This document shows positions 43,742 through 52,549 of a stretch of DNA of 64,000 nt, one piece after another. A program made the translations under genes and the position numbers. The notes under the pieces were generated by a model, which did not search any database, was not told the origin of the DNA, and saw nothing but the letters and a program-made list of their open reading frames with translations. The DNA is taken from the NCBI GenBank assembly GCA_045661305.1, contig JAZRFJ010000036.1, positions 3,829-67,828 of the forward strand, read 5' to 3'. Every line of letters begins with the position of its first letter. The first letter of the stretch is position 1. Source of the stretch: UMGS1840 sp045661305. Its GTDB lineage: Bacteria; Bacillota; Clostridia; UMGS1840.

Positions 43742-45091
43742 TTACGATAACCTTGCCTCAATAAGCTTTGCAAGGTAATTCGCTTTTTTGGCAATATAAT
43801 CCTTATCGTTACCTTCGAGCATTACTCTTACTTTAGGCTCTGTACCTGAAGGACGGATAAGAACTCTCCCACTTTCGGAAAATTCTTTTTCAAGTGCATT
43901 TATTTCAGCCATAATTATCTCATCATCTACATAGCTGTATTTCTTAGCATTGCTCACTTTTGCATTAACCATTACTTGTGGAAGCGGTTTGAAAACATCT
44001 GAAAGCTCACTTAATTTTTTTCCTGATTTTTTTATAATTGAAAGAAGCTGGAGTGCTGAAACAAGCCCATCACCTGTTGTATTGTGGTCAAGAAATATTA
44101 TATGTCCGGATTGTTCACCACCAAGAGAATAACCATGATTAAGCATTTCCTCTAAAACATATCTGTCGCCCACTTTTGTTTGAGCAATATTTATACCTTC
44201 CTCTTTTGCACTCAAAACAAGTCCTAAATTCGTCATAACTGTGGTTACAAGTGTACTTTTATTCAGCTTCCCGTCAGCATTAAGACTCTTAGCACAGATA
44301 AGCATAATTTTATCTCCGTCAACAAGCTCACCGTTTTCATCTATGACAAGCAATCTGTCTGCATCTCCGTCAAAAGAAAGACCTATATCAACATCAATAT
44401 TTTTAACATATTTCGCAAAGTCTTTAGTATTAGTTGAACCACAGTTAAGATTTATATTTACACCATTTGGATGGTTTGAAACAACATACACCTCTGCTCC
44501 AAGACCTGCAATAACCTCAACAGCAGTTTTATAGGAAGCACCGTTTGCACAGTCAATAGCAATTTTCATACCGCTAAGGTCGCCCTCTATTGTCTTTTTT
44601 GCAAATTCAATATAATCTTCAAGTGCATTCTGGGAGTCATGACTTCTTCCCACATTATCTCCTGTAGGAAGTTTTATTTCATTATCATTTTCTAAAATAA
44701 GCTTTTCTATTTCTTCCTCTATTTCATCACTCAGCTTATATCCGTTTGTATTAAATATCTTTATGCCGTTATATTCAGCACTGTTATGCGAAGCTGAAAT
44801 AACAACACCTGCATCAGCTTCGTATTTTCTTGTTAAATATGCTACCGCCGGTGTAGGAATAACACCAAGCTTCACAACATCAGCACCTACTGAACACATA
44901 CCTGCCAGTAACGATGCTTCAAGCATATCGCCTGATATTCTTGTGTCTTTACCTATAAGTATTTTAGGCTTGTGTTTTATTTTTGATGTTAGTACATAAG
45001 CTGCACATTGTCCGATTTTAAACGCAAGCTCACAGGTGAGTTCCTCATTGGCAACTCCCCTTACACCGTCTGTTCCAAACAGTTTTCCCAT
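43742..45091 (-). CDS. glmM: Phosphoglucosamine mutase
   Basis: Converts glucosamine-6-P to glucosamine-1-P for peptidoglycan synthesis. 449 codons, typical. Active-site phosphoserine S101 in VVISASHNS, metal loop DGDADRLL, sugar-binding GEQSGH and phosphate-binding RPSGTEPKVRV. Lies between glmS and the GlmU-half gene. RBS GAGAGGA. Confidence 0.96.
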   Translation of the reverse strand: MGKLFGTDGVRGVANEELTCELAFKIGQCAAYVLTSKIKHKPKILIGKDTRISGDMLEASLLAGMCSVGADVVKLGVIPTPAVAYLTRKYEADAGVVISASHNSAEYNGIKIFNTNGYKLSDEIEEEIEKLILENDNEIKLPTGDNVGRSHDSQNALEDYIEFAKKTIEGDLSGMKIAIDCANGASYKTAVEVIAGLGAEVYVVSNHPNGVNINLNCGSTNTKDFAKYVKNIDVDIGLSFDGDADRLLVIDENGELVDGDKIMLICAKSLNADGKLNKSTLVTTVMTNLGLVLSAKEEGINIAQTKVGDRYVLEEMLNHGYSLGGEQSGHIIFLDHNTTGDGLVSALQLLSIIKKSGKKLSELSDVFKPLPQVMVNAKVSNAKKYSYVDDEIIMAEINALEKEFSESGRVLIRPSGTEPKVRVMLEGNDKDYIAKKANYLAKLIEARLS

Positions 45092-45185
45092 ATTTTTTTA
45101 TCCTCTCTTTTTCATTTTTTCTTTTCTCTTTTTTTCTTTTTTGCGGTTTTTATACTTGTTGTACTTTTTCTAATTTTTCCGATGT

Positions 45186-47036
45186 TTATTCAACAGTTAC
45201 TGATTTTGCAAGATTTTTAGGTTTATCTATATCATTTCCCCTTTTTCTTGCTACATAATATGCTAAAAGCTGAAGCGGTATTACAGATAAAAGCGGTGAA
45301 AGAAGACTTGTTTCAAACGGCAATACAATAAGCTCATCAGCATTTTTGTGAATATCTTTTGTATCTTCATTACAAACAACTATTGTATATGCTCCTCTCG
45401 TTGCCACTTCTTTTAAGTTGCTTTGCAATTTTTCGCATATTTTTTTATCTGTACTTACTGCTATAACAGGAGTCCCTTTTTCAATCAGTGCAATAGGTCC
45501 ATGCTTAAGTTCCCCTGCTGCATAACTCTCAGAATGAATATACGAAATCTCTTTGAGCTTTAAAGAACCTTCCATGCTTACTGCATAATCAAGCAATCTT
45601 CCTATATAATAAACATCGTTCTTATTATATATCTTTTCTGCAATTTTTTTGATTTTTTCTTCCTGTAAAAACACCTCCTCAATTTTTTTGTGAATATTAT
45701 AAAGTTCTCTTTTTACGGTATCAGAAATTTCTGAAATAGTTGTTTTTTTTGTATCTTTTTCTTCTTTACTTTTTATTTCACAAAAACGCACTGCAAACAA
45801 ATACAACATCGTGAGCTGTGTCAGATATGCTTTTGTTGAAGCAACTGAAATTTCAGGGCCTGCCTGTGTATAAAAAACAAAGTCTGCTTCTCTCGAAACT
45901 GTACTTCCAACAACATTTGTTATTGCAAAAACCTTAGAGCCTTTCTCTTTTGCAAGTCTTATTCCAGCTAAAGTATCTGCCGTTTCACCTGACTGACTTA
46001 CTGCAATAACAAGAGTATTTTCATCTAAAAGCGGCTCAGAATATCTGAATTCAGATGCTATTTCAACACATACGGGGATGCCACTTAATTTTTCTATCGC
46101 ATATTTACCTACTAAGCCCGCATGATACGCTGTTCCGCAAGCAACAATATAAATCTTATTTACATCTTTTACTGCATCCTCATCAAATACATTTGTTTCA
46201 AAATTGTCAAAAAGCCTTCCTCTTAATGTATCCAGAACTGCTCTTGGCTGTTCGTGAATTTCTTTTAACATAAAGTGTTCATAACCGCCTTTTTCAGCAG
46301 TATCCTGCGAAAAAGTTATATTATGAAGTTCTCTTTCTATTTCGTTTCCAAAAGCATCCGAAACAGAAACACTGTCCTTTGTAATAACACAAAAATCTCC
46401 GTCCGAAAGGAAATAAACTTTCTTTGTTTCAGAAAGTATTGCAGGTATATCTGAAGCTATAAAATTCTCATTTTCACCTACACCAACTATCAAAGGACTA
46501 TCTTTCCTTGCGGCAAAAAGCTTATCAGGCTCATATTCGCTCAAAAGTCCAAGAGCATAGCTTCCTTTTAACATTTTAACTGCATTTTTAAACGCAGAAA
46601 ATACATCTCCATTGTAAAAATACTCAACAAGATGAACAATAACCTCTGTATCGGTTTCAGATATAAACTCAAAACCTGAATTTTTAAGAAATTCCCTTAG
46701 CTCCTGGTAATTTTCAATAATACCATTATGAACCAAAGAAAACTTTTTGTTTTGCGAAAAATGAGGATGTGAATTTATTCTGCTTGCCTCACCGTGAGTT
46801 GCCCAGCGTGTATGCCCTATCCCTATTTTCCCTTTTAAAGCATTATCAGGATTTTCAAAAAGCAAGCCTCTTAAATTTTTTAGTTTACCTTTTTCTTTGC
46901 ATACACAGAGCTTTTTTCCGTCCTCCACTATACATACACCAGCAGAATCATATCCTCTGTACTCTAATTTTTCAAGTCCGTTCAACAAAATTTCAACAGC
47001 TTTTCTGTTGCCAACATATCCAACTATTCCACACAT
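45186..47036 (-). CDS. glmS: Glutamine-fructose-6-phosphate aminotransferase
   Basis: Makes glucosamine-6-P from fructose-6-P and glutamine. 616 codons. The start must put Cys at position 2 because it is the glutaminase nucleophile: MCGIVGYVGN begins at the ATG at 47036, with AAAGGAAA eight bases before; the ATG at 47042 would bury it. N-terminal Ntn amidotransferase (~1-220), then two SIS sugar-isomerase domains (AVSQSGETADTL, SYAAGELKHGPIAL), ending NLAKSVTVE. A glmS ribozyme in the leader controls it by GlcN6P. Confidence 0.97.
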   Translation of the reverse strand: MCGIVGYVGNRKAVEILLNGLEKLEYRGYDSAGVCIVEDGKKLCVCKEKGKLKNLRGLLFENPDNALKGKIGIGHTRWATHGEASRINSHPHFSQNKKFSLVHNGIIENYQELREFLKNSGFEFISETDTEVIVHLVEYFYNGDVFSAFKNAVKMLKGSYALGLLSEYEPDKLFAARKDSPLIVGVGENENFIASDIPAILSETKKVYFLSDGDFCVITKDSVSVSDAFGNEIERELHNITFSQDTAEKGGYEHFMLKEIHEQPRAVLDTLRGRLFDNFETNVFDEDAVKDVNKIYIVACGTAYHAGLVGKYAIEKLSGIPVCVEIASEFRYSEPLLDENTLVIAVSQSGETADTLAGIRLAKEKGSKVFAITNVVGSTVSREADFVFYTQAGPEISVASTKAYLTQLTMLYLFAVRFCEIKSKEEKDTKKTTISEISDTVKRELYNIHKKIEEVFLQEEKIKKIAEKIYNKNDVYYIGRLLDYAVSMEGSLKLKEISYIHSESYAAGELKHGPIALIEKGTPVIAVSTDKKICEKLQSNLKEVATRGAYTIVVCNEDTKDIHKNADELIVLPFETSLLSPLLSVIPLQLLAYYVARKRGNDIDKPKNLAKSVTVE

Positions 47037-47084
47037 AGTCATTTTCCTTTCTTACGGTATCATAAAATTAAACAATACATAAAA

Positions 47085-47131
47085 AAGGACTGAAAAAAAC
47101 ATCACATAAATACAGCACTGTTACAGTCCTT
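47085..47131 (-). terminator. Terminator-like hairpin in the glmS leader
   Basis: AAGGACTG / CAGTCCTT stem followed on the minus strand by TTTT, between the ribozyme and glmS. A perfect 15-bp outer stem (47054-47068 with 47132-47146, ACGGTATCATAAAAT and its complement) encloses it. Confidence 0.6.
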
Positions 47132-47242
47132 ATTTTATGATACCGTTTTTTTCAAATTTATAAACATTAATATATTAAATATGCAAATTATCTTTGTTCA
47201 CAAATTACTCTGTGTTTTTTAATAAATTGCTAACGATTATTC

Positions 47243-47415
47243 TAGTCATCGGAGAACCAAACTGTTTGTGGTTCAAAAAGGAAAATTTAGCAAGTATAAG
47301 GCGTAAAAAGTTCAATTCTCCAATGACTAAAAGCCAACCGTGAGACATCCGCCGAATCTTTCGATAATCTCAATCCTCGTCAACCACCTTTGCCGATATG
47401 TGGTCCCGGCGCTGT
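47243..47415 (-). ncRNA. glmS ribozyme
   Basis: Self-cleaving riboswitch activated by glucosamine-6-phosphate. On the minus strand the cleavage site is A|GCGCC (A at 47413, G at 47412), followed by GTTGACGAGGATT, GAGATTATCGAA and TTCGGCGGATG, the invariant catalytic core. The P4 stem TAGTCATTGGAGAA / TTCTCCGATGACTA closes at 47243 with a small GAACCA/TGGTTC hairpin inside. It lies in the leader of glmS; cleavage lowers glmS mRNA. Confidence 0.97.
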
Positions 47416-47481
47416 AAATATGACACTTCCTATACTCTCCTTTCCTATTTATTATCGGTAATGAGTATCATATCTTTTTAC

Positions 47482-47510
47482 ATTATATTACAATTTCACA
47501 ATTTTGTCAA
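47482..47510 (-). promoter_or_regulatory. Promoter of glmS operon
   Basis: Minus-strand TTGACA (47505-47510), 17-bp spacer, TATAAT (47482-47487), about 60 bp upstream of the ribozyme cleavage site. Confidence 0.85.
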
Positions 47511-47520
47511 CATTTTTAAA

Positions 47521-47558
47521 AAATAACATGCAGAAAAAAATAATTCTGCATGTTATTT
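47521..47558 (-). terminator. Terminator after the GerMN gene
   Basis: AAATAACATGCAGAA / TTCTGCATGTTATTT perfect 15-bp stem eight bases past the stop. Confidence 0.85.
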
Positions 47559-47566
47559 AATATATT

Positions 47567-48094
47567 TTACCACTCTTCTTTAAAAACTATATCCTGATTA
47601 TCAAAAAAAGCATCCTCTAAAACAAAATGGCCTCCAAACTCTGCATCAGTTTTACCCTCAATGTTTATCTTCACCTGGTCAACATTATCAAGCTCGCACA
47701 ATGAATTTACAACTGAATAAATAGCAAACATTTCCTTAGTTGAGCCACCTGTATTATGCTTTAAAAATTCTTCTGACAAATCAATGGTACATATTCCATC
47801 TTCTGTATTTACAGATAAAACATCAACATCTCCAAAAACACCATCAGTAAGTCTGTCATTTTCAGGCCCGTCAAAAAGTTCATCTAAAATAAGTTCTTCC
47901 ATCTTACCCCGTCCGCGTTCTTCAAATCTTTTTTCTTTGTGCAGGTATCTGCCGTCTTTATCAGGGAAATAAAGAATTATTTCCACTTCTTCCTCTCCTG
48001 ATGGCTTTCGCTCTATCGTATCTCTACAACTACATAAGGAAAACAAAATACAAAACATGATAATTGCAAAAGTAATTTTTTTCATATTTTTCAT
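47567..48094 (-). CDS. GerMN-domain lipoprotein
   Basis: 175 codons. Signal peptide with lipobox (ITFAIIMFCILFSLCSC, cysteine ~23), then a GerMN domain (LILDELFDGPENDRLTDG, ICTIDLSEEFLKHNTGGS, AIYSVVNSLCELDNVDQV). The domain is found in GerM, a spore-envelope/channel protein, and in other lipoproteins. Likely membrane-attached outside the cytoplasm. Start at 48094 or 48085; weak RBS. Confidence 0.8.
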   Translation of the reverse strand: MKNMKKITFAIIMFCILFSLCSCRDTIERKPSGEEEVEIILYFPDKDGRYLHKEKRFEERGRGKMEELILDELFDGPENDRLTDGVFGDVDVLSVNTEDGICTIDLSEEFLKHNTGGSTKEMFAIYSVVNSLCELDNVDQVKINIEGKTDAEFGGHFVLEDAFFDNQDIVFKEEW

Positions 48095-48170
48095 ATTACC
48101 ACAACCGTTTCAAATTTATTTTTTTATTAATTTATATTATAGACATAATATGCAATTTAAAAACATTTTT

Positions 48171-49049
48171 CTAAGGCTTACAGCTTCCGCACGGAGTGAA
48201 GTTTTTATTTATAGCCTCATCTCTGGTACAAGTTAGATATTTTTTGTTTTTTTCTTTAATTGAGTCAACACTCTGACAATCAGGAATATGGAAAATTTTT
48301 GAATTCTTATTTGCTATAAATGTTACTTTATCTTCCTTCATATCAGTTTTTTTATAGGAATTCTCTGCTAATGAATTACTTCCGTCAGAATAATCAATTT
48401 CTACCCCCGGCTGAACATTATAGCAATAAACATTAAAGCATATACCCTCCCCATTATCCTCGACCGATTTTGCTTCAATAAGAACACCTGATGCAATAAG
48501 ATTTTCACCTTCAAAAACAGGAGTAACTCTGTAAAGAACATGATTTTTGCTTTCCTTTATGTAATCAGCAACCATATTTTCAAACGGTAACATTCCATAA
48601 ATATTCAAGTAACGAGTTCCTGTTATTAAATTTTTTTCATTCGCGTTTTCACCAGTAAGCTGAAAGGCAATAAGATGACATCTGTTATATAAATATTTAC
48701 CATCAATAAAATCATATTTCGAGATTTGCCACCCTGAAGGCTTCACTTGTCCTATGTATTCCCTTTCTTCTGTTGGCATAAGCTCAATTCCGATATTTGA
48801 AAAAGCAACTCCGCATCTGTTAAGTTGGTCAGGCTCACTATATTTTTCAAAGCTCGTTGATGTATAATCCTCGTCAGTAAAAAAAGGAATATTTCCATTT
48901 ATTTCTATATAGGCACTATCTGTATACTCAGGAATATCCGCCACACTAACAGGATAGTGTTTATTATAGTTATTCTCTTGCGTACATACAACGAAGATAA
49001 GAATAAGAACGGATAGAATATATAAAACACTGTATTTTTTAATTTTCAT
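48171..49049 (-). CDS. Secreted DNA/RNA non-specific endonuclease with C-terminal metal-binding motif
   Basis: 292 codons. N-terminal hydrophobic signal/anchor (YSVLYILSVLILIFVVC), then the DNA-entry-nuclease-type domain with YLYNRCHLIAFQLTGENAN, where RCHLI is the variant of the DRGH active site, and NLITGTRYLN. The last ~55 residues (ANKNSKIFHIPDCQSV ... PCGSCKP) form an Ada-like Cys-rich module seen on other secreted nucleases. Likely nutrient scavenging or DNA uptake. RBS GTGGAG; own promoter. Confidence 0.85.
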   Translation of the reverse strand: MKIKKYSVLYILSVLILIFVVCTQENNYNKHYPVSVADIPEYTDSAYIEINGNIPFFTDEDYTSTSFEKYSEPDQLNRCGVAFSNIGIELMPTEEREYIGQVKPSGWQISKYDFIDGKYLYNRCHLIAFQLTGENANEKNLITGTRYLNIYGMLPFENMVADYIKESKNHVLYRVTPVFEGENLIASGVLIEAKSVEDNGEGICFNVYCYNVQPGVEIDYSDGSNSLAENSYKKTDMKEDKVTFIANKNSKIFHIPDCQSVDSIKEKNKKYLTCTRDEAINKNFTPCGSCKP

Positions 49050-49096
49050 AGTATAACTCCACTTTTTTGTCTTTAGTCGATACTTTATACACTATA

Positions 49097-49125
49097 ATTA
49101 TAAGATATACAAACCTTTTTGTCAA
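49097..49125 (-). promoter_or_regulatory. Promoter of the nuclease gene
   Basis: Minus-strand TTGACA (49120-49125), 17-bp spacer, TATAAT (49097-49102). Confidence 0.8.
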
Positions 49126-49173
49126 TCATAATAAACAAATAAGAGAAATTTAAAAGTTTTTTTTCAAAAAGTA

Positions 49174-49202
49174 TTGACAAATAAAAAATGTTATGCTATA
49201 AT
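49174..49202 (+). promoter_or_regulatory. Promoter of the tRNA-Ser pair
   Basis: TTGACA (49174-49179), 17-bp spacer, TATAAT (49197-49202). Confidence 0.88.
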
Positions 49203-49220
49203 ACCAAATGTTCGTGGCGT

Positions 49221-49307
49221 GGAGAGATGTCCGAGTGGTTTAAGGAGCTAGTCTTGAAAACTAGTGACTCGAAAGAGCCCAGAGTTCGAATCTCTGTCTC
49301 TCCGCCA
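49221..49307 (+). tRNA. tRNA-Ser (anticodon TGA)
   Basis: GGAGAGA / TCTCTCC acceptor, anticodon loop CTTGAAA (TGA), long variable arm, GTTCGAATC T-arm and encoded GCCA. Confidence 0.95.
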
Positions 49308-49360
49308 TTTTTCTTTTTATGGAGAACTTTTTAATTGAATATGTTAAAGAGTTCGGTCCT

Positions 49361-49451
49361 GGAGAAGTACTCAAGAGGCCGAAGAGGCGCCCCTGCTAAG
49401 GGTGTAGGGCGGGCAACCGTCGCGAGGGTTCAAATCCCTCCTTCTCCGCCA
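49361..49451 (+). tRNA. tRNA-Ser (anticodon GCT), integration target
   Basis: GGAGAAG / CTTCTCC acceptor, anticodon loop CTGCTAA (GCT), long variable arm, encoded GCCA. The last 13 bases (49439-49451) recur at 61946-61958, marking the ends of the integrated element. The element restores an intact tRNA 3' end. Confidence 0.95.
49439..49451 (+). repeat. attL core repeat
   Basis: TCCTTCTCCGCCA, the 3' end of tRNA-Ser(GCT); identical to 61946-61958. Confidence 0.75.
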
Positions 49452-49477
49452 TTTATGCGCACAATTGCATAGCAAAA

Positions 49478-49506
49478 AAGAACAGCAAATTCGCTGTTCT
49501 TTTTTT
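49478..49506. terminator. Bidirectional terminator between tRNA-Ser and the recombinase gene
   Basis: AGAACAGC AAATTC GCTGTTCT stem with A- and T-runs on each side. It lies inside the element, just past attL. Confidence 0.85.
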
Positions 49507-49512
49507 GTACCC

Positions 49513-51126
49513 TTATGTACGCTCAACATTATTCTTAAGGGTAAAAACTTCAGCAATGTTAAGTTCTATAACGATTCTGTCTTTGTAAACAGTTACGCAC
49601 TTAACGTACTTATCAATCAACAACTTTTTGTTTTTCAAAGTGCCTTCTTCAAGCATTTTCTTTGCCTCTCTAAATAATACTTTCAGTCTTTTCTCATCTA
49701 TTGATAACGAATCTAATTTTTTCTTAAGTTCATCACTATTAGCTTCCAGTAAAGCTTTTTTTATTTCCAGATCTCTCAATTTTTCTTTCAACGTAGGCGA
49801 TTGCACATCCATAAGTAAATCGACTATGTGATTTATGTCTCGAACGCATTTTTTCACTTCTGCTGAGTTAACTTCAAGTTGATGTGCCGTTTCAACATTC
49901 TTAGTGCGGACATATTCATTATACCTATCAACAAGCAAAGGCACTGTTTTTTCATCGAAGATTATATCTGATAACTTTTTAAGTACAATTGCTTCAATTA
50001 GTTCTCTTCTGACCTCAGGATTCTTACACTTCATATTGCGATTCCGTTTACTGCATCGGTAAGATACATAAAGAGGATGAGTCTCGTTTGCTTTTCTTGA
50101 ACACCCATTAAACGTACTTCCACACTCACCGCAAACAATTTTATTCGACAGCAGATAATCCTGTTTAGCAGTGTAACTACCTGCCTTATTTTTACGACTC
50201 ATTAGTTTCTTTTGAACCTCGTCAAAATCTTCTTTTGATATGATTGCAGGTACACCTCCTTCAACCCTTATAATTTCGCTGTCGGGTTTAGTTTTATGCC
50301 TGTTAAACTTTCCTTCAAAGTTCTTTGATGCTGATTTGTTGTAAGTGTATACACCAGTATATTTCTCATTGTGCAAAATCTCATATAAAGAGTTCTTGCC
50401 AAAAGGAAGGCCTCTCTTTGTTGTGTAACCTTTGCTGTTAAGTTCCTTATTTATAGAAGTGTAGCTTTCGCCTTCAAGATAACGCTTAAAGATTATACGG
50501 ACTGCTTCTGCTTCAAATTCATTGATTACTAATTTCATTGTTTGTGGGTCTACATCGTATCCTAAGCAAGGTTTTCCACCCGTGTGAAGACATTTTGAAG
50601 CATTAACACGTAAACCTTTCATAACCTCTCGAGCTAAATTTTTCGAGTAGTATTCGTTCATTCCCAAGATAACGCTTTCAAGAATAATAGACTCCGGGTC
50701 ATCGGTCAAATGTTCAACCACAGATAAAAGTGAAACTCCAAACTTTTTAAGTGCATTTTTTGCAGTTAAAGAAAGGTTTCTGTCTCTCGCAAACCTGTCA
50801 AATTTATGCACAATAACTGCGTCAAATTCCTGATTTCTTGAATCAAACATCATTCTTCTAAACTCAGGTCTGTTATCCGTTGTGCCTGTAATTGCTTTAT
50901 CAATATAAGCTCTTGTAACAACATAACCGTTGCTCTCTGCATATGATTTGATAGCTATAAGCTGAGCCTCGATGGATTCTTCTCTCTGCATATCAGACGA
51001 AAATCTTGCATATGCCACCGCTCTTTTTAGACCGCAATTCTCGTCATACTGAGCATCCATTATCTGTCTGTAAATATCTGTTTCTTCTATCGGTGTGTTA
51101 ATAATGTTTATTGTATCTTCGCTCAT
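49513..51126 (-). CDS. Large serine recombinase (integrase)
   Basis: Probable integrase/excisionase of the element. 537 codons. Resolvase catalytic domain (AYARFSSDMQ with the nucleophile serine near residue 44; DAVIVHKFDRFARD), recombinase domain (GYTTKRGLPFGKNSLYEIL), zinc beta-ribbon (CGECGSTFNGC ... YRCSKRNRNMKC) and a C-terminal coiled coil. Its 3' end lies 62 bases from attL. Large serine recombinases seldom use tRNA 3' ends, yet no tyrosine integrase is present. RBS GAGGTG. Confidence 0.93.
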   Translation of the reverse strand: MSEDTINIINTPIEETDIYRQIMDAQYDENCGLKRAVAYARFSSDMQREESIEAQLIAIKSYAESNGYVVTRAYIDKAITGTTDNRPEFRRMMFDSRNQEFDAVIVHKFDRFARDRNLSLTAKNALKKFGVSLLSVVEHLTDDPESIILESVILGMNEYYSKNLAREVMKGLRVNASKCLHTGGKPCLGYDVDPQTMKLVINEFEAEAVRIIFKRYLEGESYTSINKELNSKGYTTKRGLPFGKNSLYEILHNEKYTGVYTYNKSASKNFEGKFNRHKTKPDSEIIRVEGGVPAIISKEDFDEVQKKLMSRKNKAGSYTAKQDYLLSNKIVCGECGSTFNGCSRKANETHPLYVSYRCSKRNRNMKCKNPEVRRELIEAIVLKKLSDIIFDEKTVPLLVDRYNEYVRTKNVETAHQLEVNSAEVKKCVRDINHIVDLLMDVQSPTLKEKLRDLEIKKALLEANSDELKKKLDSLSIDEKRLKVLFREAKKMLEEGTLKNKKLLIDKYVKCVTVYKDRIVIELNIAEVFTLKNNVERT

Positions 51127-51244
51127 AAATTACACCTCATAAACTATTTTATTCTAACTGTCCATAAGTCTTTGGTACAGGTGCATTAGTTTTCTATGGT
51201 AAGTATGAGGTTTTATCATTGGTGCAAATATGAGCAAATATGTA

Positions 51245-51358
51245 TTATGCTGCTTTTTCTTCTGTATACTTGTTATCTACGGAGTAGATAGCTTCAAGCA
51301 AAGCTTCAATATCATTTGTTGAGATGTTTACGATAAACTCTGTCTCTCGCTCTTTCAT
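51245..51358 (-). CDS. 37-residue ORF coupled to the degenerate recombinase gene
   Basis: Reads MKERETEFIVNISTNDIEAL and ends YTEEKAA. Its ATG overlaps the upstream stop by four bases (ATGA) and has AAAGGAG seven bases before it, so it is very likely translated. No family recognised; the acidic, amphipathic composition would suit a small binding partner. It lies between the two recombinase-family genes. Confidence 0.6.
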   Translation of the reverse strand: MKERETEFIVNISTNDIEALLEAIYSVDNKYTEEKAA

Positions 51359-51750
51359 ATTTTAGTCTCCTTTCTCGATTCTGCATATTTAGCCATTTCA
51401 AGAATAACCATTTTTAAAATGGGAGTCAGATTTAAATCTATAATATGGATATCGATGTTGTTTTCAACCGCCAATTCCATAAGTTCCCTATTTTTTCTCG
51501 TGTTGCGACTAATCCTATCCATAGATTTTAAAGTTACTGATTTAACATAACCTGCTTCCATCAAAATCTTCAAGGATTCTAAAACGGGCTTGTTTGCACC
51601 AAACTGTAGCTCGTTTAAAACAACAATGTTTTCTATAATTCCTTCTTTGGCTAAATACTTTCTGCAAATGTGCTCTTGTTCTCTTAGATTAGTTAAAGCA
51701 TCTTTGGCAATAGCTTTGGCTGATGTATAAATAACATTTGTTTCCTTCAT
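51355..51750 (-). CDS. Resolvase-like protein lacking the catalytic serine
   Basis: About 131 codons from ATG 51750 with GGAGG upstream. It follows the fold of the serine-recombinase catalytic domain (SVTLKSMDRISRNTRKNRELM, IDIHIIDLNLTP), but the active-site stretch Y-x-R-x-S reads YTSAKA, so both the arginine and the nucleophile serine are missing. No DNA-binding domain follows. The frame is intact and well initiated, so it is maintained rather than decaying. It may regulate the large recombinase (inference). Confidence 0.65.
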   Translation of the reverse strand: MKETNVIYTSAKAIAKDALTNLREQEHICRKYLAKEGIIENIVVLNELQFGANKPVLESLKILMEAGYVKSVTLKSMDRISRNTRKNRELMELAVENNIDIHIIDLNLTPILKMVILEMAKYAESRKETKI

Positions 51751-51765
51751 TATTATTTCCTCCAA

Positions 51766-52469
51766 GTTTTAAGTTTTATAAATGCTTTTGGTGTTTCAGG
51801 GTTTTTCTTAAGAACTTGTAGATTTTATCCTATGTATTTTATTTATTAAATCTTGCACCTCGCTTTCTTTTAAGTATTGAAGAGCTATAAACTCTGCTCG
51901 TGCTTAAAATGATGAATATCTATCGAAACTACAGATTTACGTCCAATTGTAATGAATTTGTGATATATAACCTGTCGATACCATGCTATATTTTTAACAC
52001 AACATTCTAAAATTTTCATCAACAGTAGAACGCTCTCAAAAACTTACTTTTGACAAAATCGCTGTTGCAACATCTTACAGAAATCATATTTGGAGCTTCT
52101 TTGACATTACATTTATAACCCTCGATGTTCGAGCGAAACTTACATTATACAACAATCCCTGACAAACTATATTATTAACTATGTATCAACTAATTAAACG
52201 CTTTTTATCTAATTTAGAAGCATCTAATTGACCAACCTATTAGGAATTTAGATAGTTTTATTTAGTAACGCCCGTCCCTATTTCTATTATATCCACTCAA
52301 TAATCATTTTGTGCCACCATTTATTTTTTCTTCAAAACCTTAGGTTTTAACCCCTTTTATCCCCAATTATATATTACTTATTTCAGAAATTGATTATAGG
52401 AAGCCCATTTTTATATTACGGAATTTCCCCCTTAGGAAAATCGAACCTTAGGAATCTTAACATAAAAAT
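51766..52469. other. AT-rich non-coding stretch within the element
   Basis: About 700 bp without a convincing gene. It holds a perfect 14-bp palindrome AAACCTTAGGTTT-type (around 52334-52349), two more CTTAGG copies near 52431 and 52448, and a small CTCGATGTTCGAG hairpin near 52120. The promoter of the resolvase-like gene must be here, but no consensus one was picked out. Confidence 0.5.
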
Positions 52470-52534
52470 ATCCACAGTTGGCATTAGTGTGTAGTGCTTT
52501 GACAGTTTTGCACACCAGTCCGCCAACTGTGGAT
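52470..52534. terminator. Cruciform-like hairpin after the unknown 342-codon gene
   Basis: ATCCACAGTTGGC / GCCAACTGTGGAT, a perfect 13-bp stem, with an inner GTGTG/CACAC stem, flanked by T/A runs. Ends 16 bases past the stop codon, so a terminator is the simplest reading; its size and nested arms are unusual. Confidence 0.6.
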
Positions 52535-52549
52535 TTTTATATCGACTAA

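Noticed and set aside
52334..52455. CTTAGG-containing palindromes as an origin or operator cluster
   Set aside because: Only three or four short copies without regular spacing; reported in the intergenic description but not as a finding.
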